DNA from: Paraburkholderia tagetis
GTDB lineage: Bacteria; Pseudomonadota; Gammaproteobacteria; Burkholderiales; Burkholderiaceae
Assembly: GCF_022213065.1 (NCBI RefSeq)
Contig: NZ_JAKLJA010000003.1
Span: 248,001 to 312,000, forward strand
Reading direction: 5' to 3'
DNA length: 64,000 bases
Under the pieces are notes generated by a model, which saw only the letters and a program-made list of their open reading frames with translations, was not told the DNA's origin and searched no databases. The position numbers and the translations under genes are program-made. The first letter of the stretch is position 1. Each line of letters opens with the position of its first letter. Shown in pieces: positions 39,614-49,245 of this stretch.

Positions 39614-41215
39614 TTACGACAAGGTGCGATTGCGCACGCGTTCCGGCGAGAGCACGGTGGGCAGTGCCTTGGGCAGCGAGTTCGGCCAGTCGCGGCTGTA
39701 GTGCAGGCCGCGGCTCTCGCGGCGCGAGCGCGCGCTCTCGACGATCAGCGACGCCACGTCGACCAGATTGCGCAGCTCCAGCAGATCGCGCGTCACGCGG
39801 AAGTTCGCGTAGTACTCGAGGATCTCGTCGCGCAGGAGCGCGATGCGATGCTGGGCGCGCTCGAGGCGCTTGTCCGTGCGCACGATGCCCACGTAGTTCC
39901 ACATGAGGCGGCGCAGTTCGTCCCAATTGTGGGCGACCACGACTTCCTCGTCGGAATCGGAGACGCGGCTTTCGTCCCAGTCGGGCAGCGGGGCGTGCGC
40001 GCCTGCACCGAAGCCTTCGGTCTCGATCGCCTCGGCGGCGGAGCGGCCGATCACGAGACATTCGAGCAGCGAGTTGCTGGCAAGCCGGTTGGCGCCGTGC
40101 AGACCCGTGTACGACGTCTCGCCGACTGCGTAGAGCCCGGCGAGATCGGTGCGGCCGGCGAGGTCGGTGACGACGCCGCCACAGGTGTAGTGCGCGGCGG
40201 GCACGACGGGGATCGGCTCCTTCGTGATGTCGATGCCGAATTCGCGGCAGCGCGCGAGGATCGTCGGAAAGTGCTCTTCGAGAAACGCGGCCGGTTGATG
40301 GCTGATGTCGAGATGCACGCAGTCGATGCCGTGCTTCTTGATCTCGAAGTCGATCGCGCGCGCGACGATGTCTCGCGGCGCGAGTTCCGCGCGCGTGTCG
40401 TGCGCGGGCATGAAGCGCGTGCCGTCGGGCAGGCGCAGCACGCCGCCTTCGCCGCGCACGGCTTCGGAAATCAGGAAGGACTTTGCGTGCGGGTGGAACA
40501 GGCAGGTGGGGTGGAACTGGATGAACTCCATGTTCGCGACCCGGCAGCCCGCGCGCCAGGCCATGGCGATGCCGTCTCCGGTGGCCGTGTCGGGGTTGGT
40601 CGTGTAGAGGTAGACCTTGCCCGCGCCGCCGGTGGCCAGCACCGTGTGCGGCGCCTGGATCGTCACCGTGCGGTCGTTTTTCAGGTCGAGCGCGTAGAGT
40701 CCGTGGCAGCGGCGGCCCGGCAGGCCGAGGCGGTCGGACGTGATGACGTCGATTGCCTGGTGATCTTCGAGGATCGTGATGTTCGGATGCTGGCGCGCGC
40801 GCTCGAGCAGCGTCTGCACGACAGCATGGCCGGTGGCGTCGGCGGCGTGGATGATGCGCCGGTGGCTATGGCCGCCTTCACGCGTGAGATGGAAGCCGAG
40901 TTCGGCGGCGGCGTCTTTCGTGAACGGCACCTCCTGGCCGATCAACCATTCGATGGCCTCGCGGCCGTGCTCGACGATATAGCGCGTGGCCGCCTCGTCG
41001 CACAGGCCGCCGCCGGCGACGAGCGTGTCGTCCACATGGTTTTCCACGCTGTCGGCCGAATCGAGCACCGCGGCGATACCGCCCTGCGCGCGGTCGCTCG
41101 CGCCTTCGGTCATCGCGCGCTTGGCGATCAGCACCACGCGGCGCGTGTCAGCGAGGTTCAGTGCGACGCTCAGTCCCGCCAGCCCGCTGCCGACGATCGC
41201 TACATCGAAATTCAT
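39614..41215 (-). CDS. nadB: L-aspartate oxidase
   Basis: FAD enzyme of 533 aa oxidising L-aspartate to iminoaspartate, the first step of NAD synthesis. It belongs to the succinate dehydrogenase flavoprotein family: dinucleotide-binding VAIVGSGLAGLSVAL, then ALGGIAAVLD-like GGIAAVLDSADS, HTREGGHSHRRIIHAAD, the substrate-loop HPTCLF and the later PVVPAAHYTCGGVVTDLAGRT. The start is ATG 41215 (MNFDVAIVG); the frame extends upstream to 41374 in arginine-rich noise. It converges on nadAC. Confidence 0.97.
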   Translation of the reverse strand: MNFDVAIVGSGLAGLSVALNLADTRRVVLIAKRAMTEGASDRAQGGIAAVLDSADSVENHVDDTLVAGGGLCDEAATRYIVEHGREAIEWLIGQEVPFTKDAAAELGFHLTREGGHSHRRIIHAADATGHAVVQTLLERARQHPNITILEDHQAIDVITSDRLGLPGRRCHGLYALDLKNDRTVTIQAPHTVLATGGAGKVYLYTTNPDTATGDGIAMAWRAGCRVANMEFIQFHPTCLFHPHAKSFLISEAVRGEGGVLRLPDGTRFMPAHDTRAELAPRDIVARAIDFEIKKHGIDCVHLDISHQPAAFLEEHFPTILARCREFGIDITKEPIPVVPAAHYTCGGVVTDLAGRTDLAGLYAVGETSYTGLHGANRLASNSLLECLVIGRSAAEAIETEGFGAGAHAPLPDWDESRVSDSDEEVVVAHNWDELRRLMWNYVGIVRTDKRLERAQHRIALLRDEILEYYANFRVTRDLLELRNLVDVASLIVESARSRRESRGLHYSRDWPNSLPKALPTVLSPERVRNRTLS

Positions 41216-41359
41216 GGTCCTGCTTCTCCGTCTCTCTTGTCCTGCTGCTTCGTGCCGCCTGGGGGCGCGCTGAGCCGCCTTCGAAGGCGGCGCGCATGAA
41301 GGGCGGCGGGTGAAGCGGGAAGCATACTCCGAGTGAGGTCTTGTCAGGCGGCGCAAAAA

Positions 41360-41388
41360 GAAAAACCCCGCCAAAAGGCGGGGTTTTT
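41360..41388 (-). terminator. Intrinsic terminator of rpmBG
   Basis: Stem AAAACCCCGCC / GGCGGGGTTTT with an AAAA loop. On the minus strand it is followed by a T-run, 30 nt past the rpmG stop. Confidence 0.9.
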
Positions 41389-41418
41389 CTGTCTTCGTCA
41401 GGCTCGAAACCGGATCAA

Positions 41419-41586
41419 TTACTTGATCTTGGTTTCCTTGTACTCGACGTGCTTGCGAACAACCGGGTCGAACTTCTTGATCGACATTTTTTCCGGCATG
41501 TTGCGCTTGTTCTTCGTGGTCGTGTAGAAGTGACCCGTGCCTGCGGTCGACTCGAGCTTGATCTTGTCGCGGATGCCCTTGGCCAT
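41419..41586 (-). CDS. rpmG: 50S ribosomal protein L33
   Basis: A 55 aa ribosomal protein, [20 protein letters not shown] at the start and [10 protein letters not shown] at the end, with the family phrase YTTTKNKRN. The Cys pairs of the zinc-binding form are absent, so this is the zinc-independent type. AAGGAG lies just before the ATG. It follows rpmB by 10 nt and shares its terminator. Confidence 0.96.
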   Translation of the reverse strand: MAKGIRDKIKLESTAGTGHFYTTTKNKRNMPEKMSIKKFDPVVRKHVEYKETKIK

Positions 41587-41596
41587 GATTTACTCC

Positions 41597-41830
41597 TTAC
41601 AGTTCGCCGCGTGCGCGCAGGTCTGCGAGCACGGAATCGATGCCGTTCTTGTCGATCAGGCGCAGGCCTGCGTTCGAGATGCGCAGACGCACCCAACGGT
41701 TTTCGCTTTCAACCCAGAAACGGCGGTTTTGCAGATTCGGGAGGAAACGGCGCTTGGTCTTGTTGTTAGCGTGGGAAACGTTGTTGCCGCTCATCGGCGC
41801 TTTCCCAGTGACTTGGCATACACGTGCCAT
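41597..41830 (-). CDS. rpmB: 50S ribosomal protein L28
   Basis: A 77 aa ribosomal protein: [20 protein letters not shown] at the start, then [19 protein letters not shown] and the C-terminal [17 protein letters not shown]. There is no second Cys pair, so this is not the zinc form. The pair rpmB-rpmG is the usual arrangement; radC is upstream in the same direction, as in many proteobacteria, with about 280 nt between. Confidence 0.96.
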   Translation of the reverse strand: MARVCQVTGKAPMSGNNVSHANNKTKRRFLPNLQNRRFWVESENRWVRLRISNAGLRLIDKNGIDSVLADLRARGEL

Positions 41831-42109
41831 GAGTGCACTCCTACGGAAATTCTGAGTTCGAGAGCCGCTTAAGTTTCCCAGGCGAGAAATGGCCGGAAAG
41901 GAGAGCGCTCACGTATGGATGAGAGACAACCTCGAACCCAGGCCATATTTCCCCTGGAACGCCTCGATAGGCTTTCGGAACAGGGTTGGAAATAGGCAAA
42001 CTAGAATTCTAGCAGGAAAATGCCATGGAAATCAAACCGATTTGCGGCTGGTGTGGTGACGACGGCGCATGCCGGCAGGATTTGCAAAATGGGTTCCGAT
42101 GGTGGCGTA

Positions 42110-42913
42110 TCAATCGAGGCCGTGCTGGGCGAACGAAAACGTCTCCTGTGTGCCGATGATCAGATGGTCCACGAGCTGCACTTCCACGAGCGCGAGCGTT
42201 TCGCGCAGCACCCGCGTGAGGCGCCGGTCGCTCGCGCTTGGCTGGACCGCGCCCGACGGATGATTGTGCGCGACGATCAGGCTCGCCGCATTGAGCATCA
42301 GGGCGCGCCGCACGATTTCGCGAGGGTACACCGCCATGCGCGTGAGCGAGCCGCGCGTACTTTCTTCGGTGCGGATCAGCCGGTGCCGCACGTCGAGAAA
42401 TAGACACACGAACACTTCATAGCCTCGCCCGCCGATCAGCAGGCGAAGATAGTCCTCGACCGCGCCCGGCGAATCGATCAACGGTTTTTCTTCCAGTTGC
42501 TCGGCGAGCGCGCGGCGGGCGAGTTCGAGGACCGCGACGAGCGTCGAGGCCTTGGCTGGGCCAATACCGCGCAAGCCCTCGAACTCCTCGCGCTGTGCGT
42601 CGAGCATGGCGCGCAGCGAGCCGAAATGGCCGAGCAGCGACCTGGCGACGTCGAATACGTCATGGCCCCGCAGTCCCGAGCCGAGCAGGAGTGCGACCAG
42701 TTCGAGGTCGGAGAGCGCAGCCGGACCAGATTCGCGCAGGCGCTCGCGCGGCATTGCGCGGCGCCGTGCCGCAGTACCCGTGCGCTCGCCGCCCGTGGCT
42801 GCAGCGACCGGGGTGGCTTGCGCCACGTCGCGCGCGAGGGTGAGCGGCGCGCCGTCCGCGCCGGGAGCGGCGCCGTCGCGCCAAAGCGGTTTGCTGCAGG
42901 CGATTTCGAGCAT
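42110..42913 (-). CDS. radC: RadC-family JAB/MPN protein
   Basis: A 267 aa protein with an N-terminal helix-hairpin-helix pair ([18 protein letters not shown] and [17 protein letters not shown]) and a C-terminal JAMM-type metalloprotease-like domain with the zinc motif [14 protein letters not shown]. The family name comes from a discarded link to recombination repair; its real role is unsettled. It has a 50-residue Ala-rich N-terminal extension before [12 protein letters not shown]. It is divergent from fkpB. Confidence 0.93.
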   Translation of the reverse strand: MLEIACSKPLWRDGAAPGADGAPLTLARDVAQATPVAAATGGERTGTAARRRAMPRERLRESGPAALSDLELVALLLGSGLRGHDVFDVARSLLGHFGSLRAMLDAQREEFEGLRGIGPAKASTLVAVLELARRALAEQLEEKPLIDSPGAVEDYLRLLIGGRGYEVFVCLFLDVRHRLIRTEESTRGSLTRMAVYPREIVRRALMLNAASLIVAHNHPSGAVQPSASDRRLTRVLRETLALVEVQLVDHLIIGTQETFSFAQHGLD

Positions 42914-43074
42914 TCGACCTCCTCGTGCCGGTCGGGGAGTGCGGGCCGCCGTCCGGTAACCATGTGGCTTACAATAGGGTTTTTCCGACCGCGGGAAGGC
43001 GGCCGGACCGGCCCTTTGAGGGCGCCTCCCGCGCGTACGCGTTGCGCTCGCGCACAGACGAAAACGAGTACCGC

Positions 43075-43530
43075 ATGAGCATCATCGACATCTCCGAGGT
43101 GAAACCCGGTTCCCACGTCACGCTGAACTACCGGCTTTCGCTTGCCGATGGCACCGAGATCGTCAACACGTTTGTCGACCGTCCCGCCACGCTGCTGCTG
43201 GGCGCCGGGCAGCTTTCGCCGCCGTTGGAGAACATTTTGATGGGTCTGAAAGTGGGGCACCACTCCACCTTTCAGCTAGAACCCGGCGTGGCTTTCGGCC
43301 AGCGCAATCCCGATCTGATTCAGCGCGTTTCGCTCAAGACGCTGCGCGATAACGCCATGATCGGCGAGTCGTTCAATCCCGGCGATCTCATCGAATTCAA
43401 CGCGCCCAACGGCGATCGTTACGCCGGCGTGCTCAAGGAGGTGAACGAGACCTCCGCGCTGTTCGATTTCAACCATCCGCTCGCTGGCCAGGCCGTTGCG
43501 TTCGAAGTGCAAATCATCGGAATCCTCTAA
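43075..43530 (+). CDS. fkpB: FKBP-type peptidyl-prolyl isomerase (SlpA family)
   Basis: A 151 aa FKBP with an inserted chaperone (IF) domain, as in SlpA. Recognisable parts are [41 protein letters not shown] and the insert with [13 protein letters not shown], ending in [22 protein letters not shown] chose ATG 43075 ([12 protein letters not shown]); earlier in-frame codons read through noise. Five bases separate it from ispH, matching the fkpB-ispH pair of other proteobacteria. Confidence 0.94.
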   Translation: MSIIDISEVKPGSHVTLNYRLSLADGTEIVNTFVDRPATLLLGAGQLSPPLENILMGLKVGHHSTFQLEPGVAFGQRNPDLIQRVSLKTLRDNAMIGESFNPGDLIEFNAPNGDRYAGVLKEVNETSALFDFNHPLAGQAVAFEVQIIGIL

Positions 43531-43535
43531 AGCCC

Positions 43536-44495
43536 ATGACCACGGACACGTCCCATCTCGCCGAAGCCGAAATCCTGCTCGCCCAGCCGCGCGGGTTCTG
43601 TGCCGGCGTCGACCGCGCCATCGAGATCGTCGAGCGGGCCATCCAGCTCCACGGCGCGCCCATTTATGTACGCCACGAAATCGTCCATAACGCCTACGTC
43701 GTCGAAGACCTGCGCAAGAAAGGGGCGATCTTTATCGAGCAGCTCGACGAAGTGCCGTCGGGCAATACGGTCATCTTCAGTGCCCACGGCGTGTCCAAGG
43801 CCGTGCGCGCCGACGCCGAGGCGCGCGGCCTGCGCGTCTACGACGCGACTTGCCCGCTCGTGACCAAGGTGCACGTCGAAGTGGCGAAGATGCGCGACGA
43901 AGGTCTCGACATCGTGATGATCGGCCACAAGGGGCATCCGGAAGTCGAAGGCACGATGGGGCAGGTGCGCGAGGGCATGTATCTGGTCGAGGATATCGCC
44001 GACGTGGAGGCCCTCGAGCTGCGCGATCCGCAGCGCGTGGCGTTCGTCACGCAAACTACGCTGTCCGTGGACGACGCCGCCGATATCATCGCCGCGCTCA
44101 AGGCGCGCTTTCCCGATATTCGCGAGCCCAAGAAGCAGGATATCTGCTACGCCACCCAGAACCGCCAGGACGCGGTCAAGTTCATGGCGCCGCAGTGCGA
44201 CGTCGTGATCGTCGTGGGCAGCCCGAACAGCTCCAACTCGAACCGTCTGCGCGAAGTGGCCGAAAAGCGCGGCATTCCCGCCTATATGGTGGATGCGCCC
44301 GACCAGATCGATCCGCGCTGGCTCGAAGGCAAGCGCCGTATTGGCCTGACTGCGGGCGCATCGGCACCCGAGGCGCTCGCGCAAAGAATCATCGAGCGTC
44401 TGCATGACCTCGGCGTGCGCAATGTGCGCGCGCTTGAGGGCATCGAAGAGAGCATCGCATTTCCGCTGCCGCGCGGTCTTGGGCAGCCGGGCTGA
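43536..44495 (+). CDS. ispH: 4-hydroxy-3-methylbut-2-enyl diphosphate reductase
   Basis: Last enzyme of the MEP isoprenoid pathway, giving IPP and DMAPP; 319 aa. The three iron-sulfur cysteines are in [29 protein letters not shown] and, near residue 210, [17 protein letters not shown] with the nearby [19 protein letters not shown]. The catalytic Glu-loop [10 protein letters not shown] is present. It follows fkpB closely in the same operon and ends in a good terminator. Confidence 0.97.
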   Translation: MTTDTSHLAEAEILLAQPRGFCAGVDRAIEIVERAIQLHGAPIYVRHEIVHNAYVVEDLRKKGAIFIEQLDEVPSGNTVIFSAHGVSKAVRADAEARGLRVYDATCPLVTKVHVEVAKMRDEGLDIVMIGHKGHPEVEGTMGQVREGMYLVEDIADVEALELRDPQRVAFVTQTTLSVDDAADIIAALKARFPDIREPKKQDICYATQNRQDAVKFMAPQCDVVIVVGSPNSSNSNRLREVAEKRGIPAYMVDAPDQIDPRWLEGKRRIGLTAGASAPEALAQRIIERLHDLGVRNVRALEGIEESIAFPLPRGLGQPG

Positions 44496-44522
44496 ATCGG
44501 GGTCTCATCTCCGGTTCCGGAA

Positions 44523-44551
44523 AAGAGCGCGCCAACGGCGCGCTTTTTTAT
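44523..44551 (+). terminator. Intrinsic terminator of fkpB-ispH
   Basis: Stem AGCGCGCC / GGCGCGCT with an AAC loop followed by TTTTTT. Confidence 0.88.
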
Positions 44552-44657
44552 GGCCGATGAAAGCAGCGGCGCGGATCCTGCGCCATTAAATAGGGGCGTA
44601 TCACGAAAAGCGTGAGGTAAACCACGCTGCTCCGACCTCGTCTTATTAGTGTTTTCG

Positions 44658-44835
44658 CTAGAGGGCAGGGGCGAATTTCATGGTGTGACCCTTGTAGTTG
44701 GCCGGTTTAACCTTCTCCGATTGCCCACGCACCGACTTGGTGCGAAATTTCAATATCCACTTAAATGTACGCAGCGGCGCAGACGATGCCCGCCCGGCAA
44801 GGCGTAGCGCCCCATCAAAACAACACTTGATGCAG
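44658..44835 (-). pseudogene. Protein-coding remnant, C-terminal fragment
   Basis: The minus strand reads, with no interruption up to a TAG at 44658-44660, a natural-looking protein end: CFDGALRLAGRASSAPLR, then TFKWILKFRTKSVRGQSEKV and KPANYKGHTMKFAPAL. No start codon with a ribosome binding site belongs to it. GC is lower than around it. I do not recognise the family; a phage or insertion-element protein is possible. It sits between the ispH terminator and the liv leader. Confidence 0.3.
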
Positions 44836-44957
44836 GCGTCGCAGGTTTATGGTGCAACTGATGCACTGAAATAAGGCGCAACCTGGGTGCAACCTCGATC
44901 GCCTTCTCATTTCAAAAAATGGTTGCAATGCAGGAAAACCCTGTCGGTTCAACAATA

Positions 44958-44985
44958 TTGCCTGTCGCATAATTGGCGTTACAAT
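44958..44985 (+). promoter_or_regulatory. Putative sigma-70 promoter of the liv leader
   Basis: TTGCCT (44958-44963) and TACAAT (44980-44985) are separated by 16 nt. Transcription would start near 44992, about 70 nt before the small leader ORF. The stretch upstream (44840-44940) has paired ggtgcaac/gttgcaa words that could be operator half-sites. Confidence 0.5.
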
Positions 44986-45060
44986 GCGCCCGTTCTGGGG
45001 GCCGATGTCCTTGCGAGGCCTTACAGACAAGCATTTCGGAAGGCGCAGGAGACCTGATTA

Positions 45061-45273
45061 ATGCAAGTCGAGTTTGCTTTTGCCGCGTCTTCGGCGGCTG
45101 CGGTTGCAACGCACCAGACGTGGTTCGTTCGCAGTGTCGAAGCGCGCATGAGTGCTACATCGATGATCGTTGCGCCGAATCGGGGAGTCATGACGCATGA
45201 CGCACGCAATGCTGGCCGCAAGGCCCGCCGCGTAGGCGTCGCTGCGGACGTGACAGCCAGTAGTCGTTGTTGA
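45061..45273 (+). CDS. Small leucine-free ORF ahead of the liv operon
   Basis: A 70 aa frame starting MQVEFAFAASSAAAVATHQT with GGAGA ten bases upstream and ending in SSRC. It has no Leu residue at all and only one Ile, unusual for a frame of this size. It lies after a plausible promoter, and a terminator hairpin begins only six nt after its stop; the liv genes follow 210 nt later. It may be an independent small protein or a leader peptide whose translation affects the terminator. There is no signal peptide of normal form and I do not recognise a family. Confidence 0.45.
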   Translation: MQVEFAFAASSAAAVATHQTWFVRSVEARMSATSMIVAPNRGVMTHDARNAGRKARRVGVAADVTASSRC

Positions 45274-45278
45274 ACCCG

Positions 45279-45310
45279 ACGGCACCGAACCATCCGACGG
45301 TGCCGTTTTT
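45279..45310 (+). terminator. Terminator or attenuator upstream of livH
   Basis: Stem ACGGCACC / GGTGCCGT followed by TTTTTG. It lies between the small ORF and livH, so it either ends a short transcript or regulates read-through into the liv operon. The 170 nt up to livH show no further gene. Confidence 0.7.
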
Positions 45311-45483
45311 GCATCCGCTTCCGGCGAGCCTGCCGCTGCAAACAGCAGCAATGCGAACCGGGTGTGGCCAACCTTTACCGGTCTTTTACTTCAGTACCCG
45401 AGAGTGTCGTTGCGGTTCCGTAAAACATCGCCCACCGGCCGATGACGAGCGCGAATCCGGTCGCACGGGCAAAGGAGCATTAA

Positions 45484-46434
45484 ATGGATATTTTCATCCA
45501 GCAGATCCTGAACGGGCTGGTGCTTGGCAGCATCTACGCCATCATCGCGCTGGGCTATACGATGGTGTACGGGATTCTGGGCATCATCAACTTCGCGCAC
45601 GGCGACGTGCTCATGGTGGGCGCGATGGTTGCGCTTTCCGCGATCAACGTGCTGCATAACCACTTCCCGGGCCTCGGGAACATCCCCACGCTGTGCATTG
45701 CGCTCGTGATTGCGGCGATTGTGTGCGCTTTCGTCGGGTATGCGATCGAAAAAATCGCCTACCGGCCGCTGCGGCGCGCACCGCGTCTCGCGCCGCTCAT
45801 TACCGCCATTGGCGTGTCGATTCTGCTCGAAACGCTCGCGATGATGATCTGGTCGCGCAACCCGCTGGCCTTCCCGCAACTGATCTCGACCGATCCGATC
45901 AACGTGATCAAGGCGACCGACACGGGCGTCGGCGCGGTGATCTCACCCACTGAGATTGTGATCATCGCCGTTGCGTTCATCGTGATGGCGGGGCTGCTGC
46001 TGCTCGTGCACAAGACCAGGCTCGGCCGCGCGATGCGTGCCATCGCGGAGAACCCGAACAATGCGAGCCTGATGGGCGTGAACCCGAACTTCGTGATCTC
46101 GGCCACTTTCATGATCGGCTCGGCGCTTGCTGCGCTGGCCGGCGTGATGATCGCCTCCGAATACGGCAACGCGCACTTCTATATGGGCTTCATTCCCGGC
46201 ATGAAGGCGTTCACCGCGGCGGTGCTGGGCGGTATCGGCAACCTGGGCGGCGCCATGGTGGGCGGGGTGCTGCTCGGCCTGATCGAACAGCTCGGCGCCG
46301 GCTACATCGGCAGCCTGACCGGCGGAGTGTTCGGCAGTAACTATCAGGACGTGTTTGCGTTCATCGTGCTGATCATCGTGCTCGTGTTCCGTCCGTCGGG
46401 GCTGTTGGGCGAACGTGTCGCGGACCGCGCATAA
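45484..46434 (+). CDS. livH: Branched-chain amino-acid ABC transporter permease LivH
   Basis: Inner-membrane permease of 316 aa with about eight helices. The start QQILNGLVLGSIYAIIALGYTMVYGILGIINFAHGD is the LivH signature; the coupling loop reads KTRLGRAMRAIAENPNNASLMGVN. AAAGGAG lies five bases before the ATG. It is first in livHMGF; no periplasmic binding-protein gene accompanies it here, so that subunit must be encoded elsewhere. Confidence 0.95.
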   Translation: MDIFIQQILNGLVLGSIYAIIALGYTMVYGILGIINFAHGDVLMVGAMVALSAINVLHNHFPGLGNIPTLCIALVIAAIVCAFVGYAIEKIAYRPLRRAPRLAPLITAIGVSILLETLAMMIWSRNPLAFPQLISTDPINVIKATDTGVGAVISPTEIVIIAVAFIVMAGLLLLVHKTRLGRAMRAIAENPNNASLMGVNPNFVISATFMIGSALAALAGVMIASEYGNAHFYMGFIPGMKAFTAAVLGGIGNLGGAMVGGVLLGLIEQLGAGYIGSLTGGVFGSNYQDVFAFIVLIIVLVFRPSGLLGERVADRA

Positions 46435-46449
46435 GAGGGGGTAGCAAAC

Positions 46450-47619
46450 ATGACTTCCATTCAACCGATCGAGCCGTCGACGACGCTCATCCCCGAGAAG
46501 AACACCACGAAAACCCTCACGGTAGGTATCGTGACGGCCATCGTCGTTGCCTCGCTGCCCTTCGTGGTCGGCGCCGCGGGCGGCAATTACTGGGTGCGCG
46601 TGCTGGACTTCGCGATGCTCTATGTGATGCTCGCGCTAGGTCTGAACGTGGTGGTGGGCTTCGCCGGCCTGCTGGACTTGGGCTATATCGCGTTCTATGC
46701 GGTGGGCGCCTATGTTGCCGCGCTGCTGACTTCGCCGCACCTCACGACCCAGTTCGAGTGGATCGCGCACATGTTCCCGAACGGCCTGCATACGCCGTAC
46801 TGGATCGTCGTGCCGGTCGCGGCGGGGCTCGCTGCTTTTGCGGGTATCGTGCTCGGCGCGCCGACCCTGCGTCTGCGCGGCGACTATCTTGCGATCGTGA
46901 CGCTGGGCTTCGGGGAAATCGTCCGTATTTTCATGAACAACCTCGACCGTCCGCTGAACATCACCAACGGGCCGCAGGGCATCACCGGAGTGGCGCCTCT
47001 GCACGTCGCGGGCATGGACCTCTCGCAGCCGCACACGATCCTGGGCTTCACGTTCACCGCGGTGTACTGCTACTACTACGTGTTCGTGCTCTGCGCGCTG
47101 TTCGTCATCTGGGTGTGTACGCGTCTGCAACACTCGCGCATCGGCCGTGCATGGGCTGCGATCCGCGAAGACGAAATCGCCGCCAAGGCCATGGGCATCA
47201 ACACCCGTAACGTGAAGCTGCTCGCGTTCGCGATGGGCGCGTCGTTCGGCGGCCTCTCGGGTGCGATGTTCGGCGCGTTCCAGGGCTTCGTTTCGCCGGA
47301 ATCGTTCACGTTCTGGGAATCGGTCGTGGTGCTGGCCTGCGTGGTGCTCGGCGGTATGGGCCACATTCCGGGCGTGATTCTTGGCGCAGTTCTGCTTTCG
47401 ATCTTCCCCGAGTTCCTCCGCTCGACCATGGGCCCGCTGCAGCACATGCTGTTCGGCCACCAGATCGTCGATACCGAAGTCATCCGACAGTTGCTCTACG
47501 GTCTCGCGATGGTCGTCATCATGCTCTACCGCTCGGAAGGCCTCTGGCCCGCGGCGAAGCATGAAGACAAGATCGCGAAGATTGCGAAACGCTCGAGCAA
47601 GAAGCCGGTGCGCGCGTAA
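46450..47619 (+). CDS. livM: Branched-chain amino-acid ABC transporter permease LivM
   Basis: Second permease, 389 aa, with an N-terminal cytoplasmic segment of about 25 residues. LivM marks are YVMLALGLNVVVGFAGLLDLGYIAFYAVGAYV and the coupling loop RIGRAWAAIREDEIAAKAMGINTRNVKLLAF, then the AGAL-like segment SGAMFGAFQGFVSPESF. It starts 15 nt after livH with GAGGGGG upstream. The basic C-terminal tail AKIAKRSSKKPVRA is cytoplasmic. Confidence 0.95.
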   Translation: MTSIQPIEPSTTLIPEKNTTKTLTVGIVTAIVVASLPFVVGAAGGNYWVRVLDFAMLYVMLALGLNVVVGFAGLLDLGYIAFYAVGAYVAALLTSPHLTTQFEWIAHMFPNGLHTPYWIVVPVAAGLAAFAGIVLGAPTLRLRGDYLAIVTLGFGEIVRIFMNNLDRPLNITNGPQGITGVAPLHVAGMDLSQPHTILGFTFTAVYCYYYVFVLCALFVIWVCTRLQHSRIGRAWAAIREDEIAAKAMGINTRNVKLLAFAMGASFGGLSGAMFGAFQGFVSPESFTFWESVVVLACVVLGGMGHIPGVILGAVLLSIFPEFLRSTMGPLQHMLFGHQIVDTEVIRQLLYGLAMVVIMLYRSEGLWPAAKHEDKIAKIAKRSSKKPVRA

Positions 47620-47642
47620 ACGACAGGACGGGAGAACAGACT

Positions 47643-48418
47643 ATGAGCGACAAACAAATCCGCTTGTCCGTGAAGGGTGTGAACAAACGCTTCGGCGGCC
47701 TGCAGGCACTCTCGGAAGTGGGCCTCGAAATCGAATCAGGCACGATCTACGGCCTGATCGGCCCGAACGGCGCAGGCAAGACCACGTTCTTCAACGTGAT
47801 CACGGGCCTTTACACGCCGGACTCGGGCGAGTTCCGGCTCGACGGCGACACCTATACGCCGACCGCCGTGTACCAGGTGGCGAAGGCCGGCATCGCGCGC
47901 ACGTTCCAGAACATTCGCCTCTTTGGCGGCATGACCGCGCTGGAAAACGTGATGGTGGGCCGCCACGTGCGCACGAAGCACGGCTTGCTGGGAGCAGTGT
48001 TCCAGACGCCGGCCGAGCGCAAGGAAGAGCGCGAGATCAAGGAGCGCGCGATCGAACTGCTCGAATACGTGGGCATTGCGCAGTACGCCGACTACACCTC
48101 GCGCAATCTTTCGTACGGTCACCAGCGCCGCCTGGAAATTGCGCGCGCACTCGCGACCGATCCGAAGCTGCTCGCGCTCGACGAGCCGGCGGCCGGCATG
48201 AACGCGACCGAAAAGGTGGAACTCACGCGCCTGCTCGACAAGATCCGCGCCGATGGCAAGACCATCCTGCTGATCGAGCACGACGTGAAACTGGTGATGG
48301 GCCTGTGCAACCGCATGACAGTGCTCGACTATGGGAAGGTGATTGCCGAGGGTCTGCCGCATGACGTGCAGAAGAATCCGAAGGTGATCGAGGCATATCT
48401 GGGCGCAGGAGTTCACTG

Positions 48419-48419
<1 letters not shown>
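47643..48419 (+). CDS. livG: Branched-chain amino-acid ABC transporter ATPase LivG
   Basis: ATPase of 258 aa. Walker A is GPNGAGKTTFFN, the Q-loop region FQNIRLFGGMTALENV, signature LSYGHQRRLEIARAL and Walker B LLALDEPAAGMN, with the switch His in LLIEHDVKLVM. The long helical insert QNIRLF to TPAERKEE is typical of LivG. It pairs with LivF; its stop overlaps the livF start by one base (TGATG). Confidence 0.96.
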
Positions 48420-49135
<716 letters not shown>

Positions 49136-49178
49136 GTGGGTAAATAAGTTTCCGCGGTCTGCGTGACTGCGGAAAAAC

Positions 49179-49217
49179 AAAAGCCGCATGGACGTGAAGT
49201 CCATGCGGCTTTTTTTA
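49179..49217. terminator. Bidirectional terminator between livF and argD
   Basis: A 15-bp perfect stem (AAAAGCCGCATGGAC / GTCCATGCGGCTTTT) with a 5-nt loop and T-run. It ends livHMGF on the plus strand and, with its left A-rich side, argD on the minus strand. Confidence 0.92.
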
Positions 49218-49245
49218 TGGCGCCTCGTCGTACGCTTTTACGTGC

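Noticed and set aside
38040..40061. A 673-codon minus-strand frame spanning nadA, nadC and the start of the nadB region
   Set aside because: It runs antisense through two coupled NAD genes and their shared terminator; composition is arginine-rich noise.
44840..44940. NtrC or similar operator sites upstream of liv
   Set aside because: ggtgcaac and related words occur but are not arranged as a convincing palindrome at consensus spacing.
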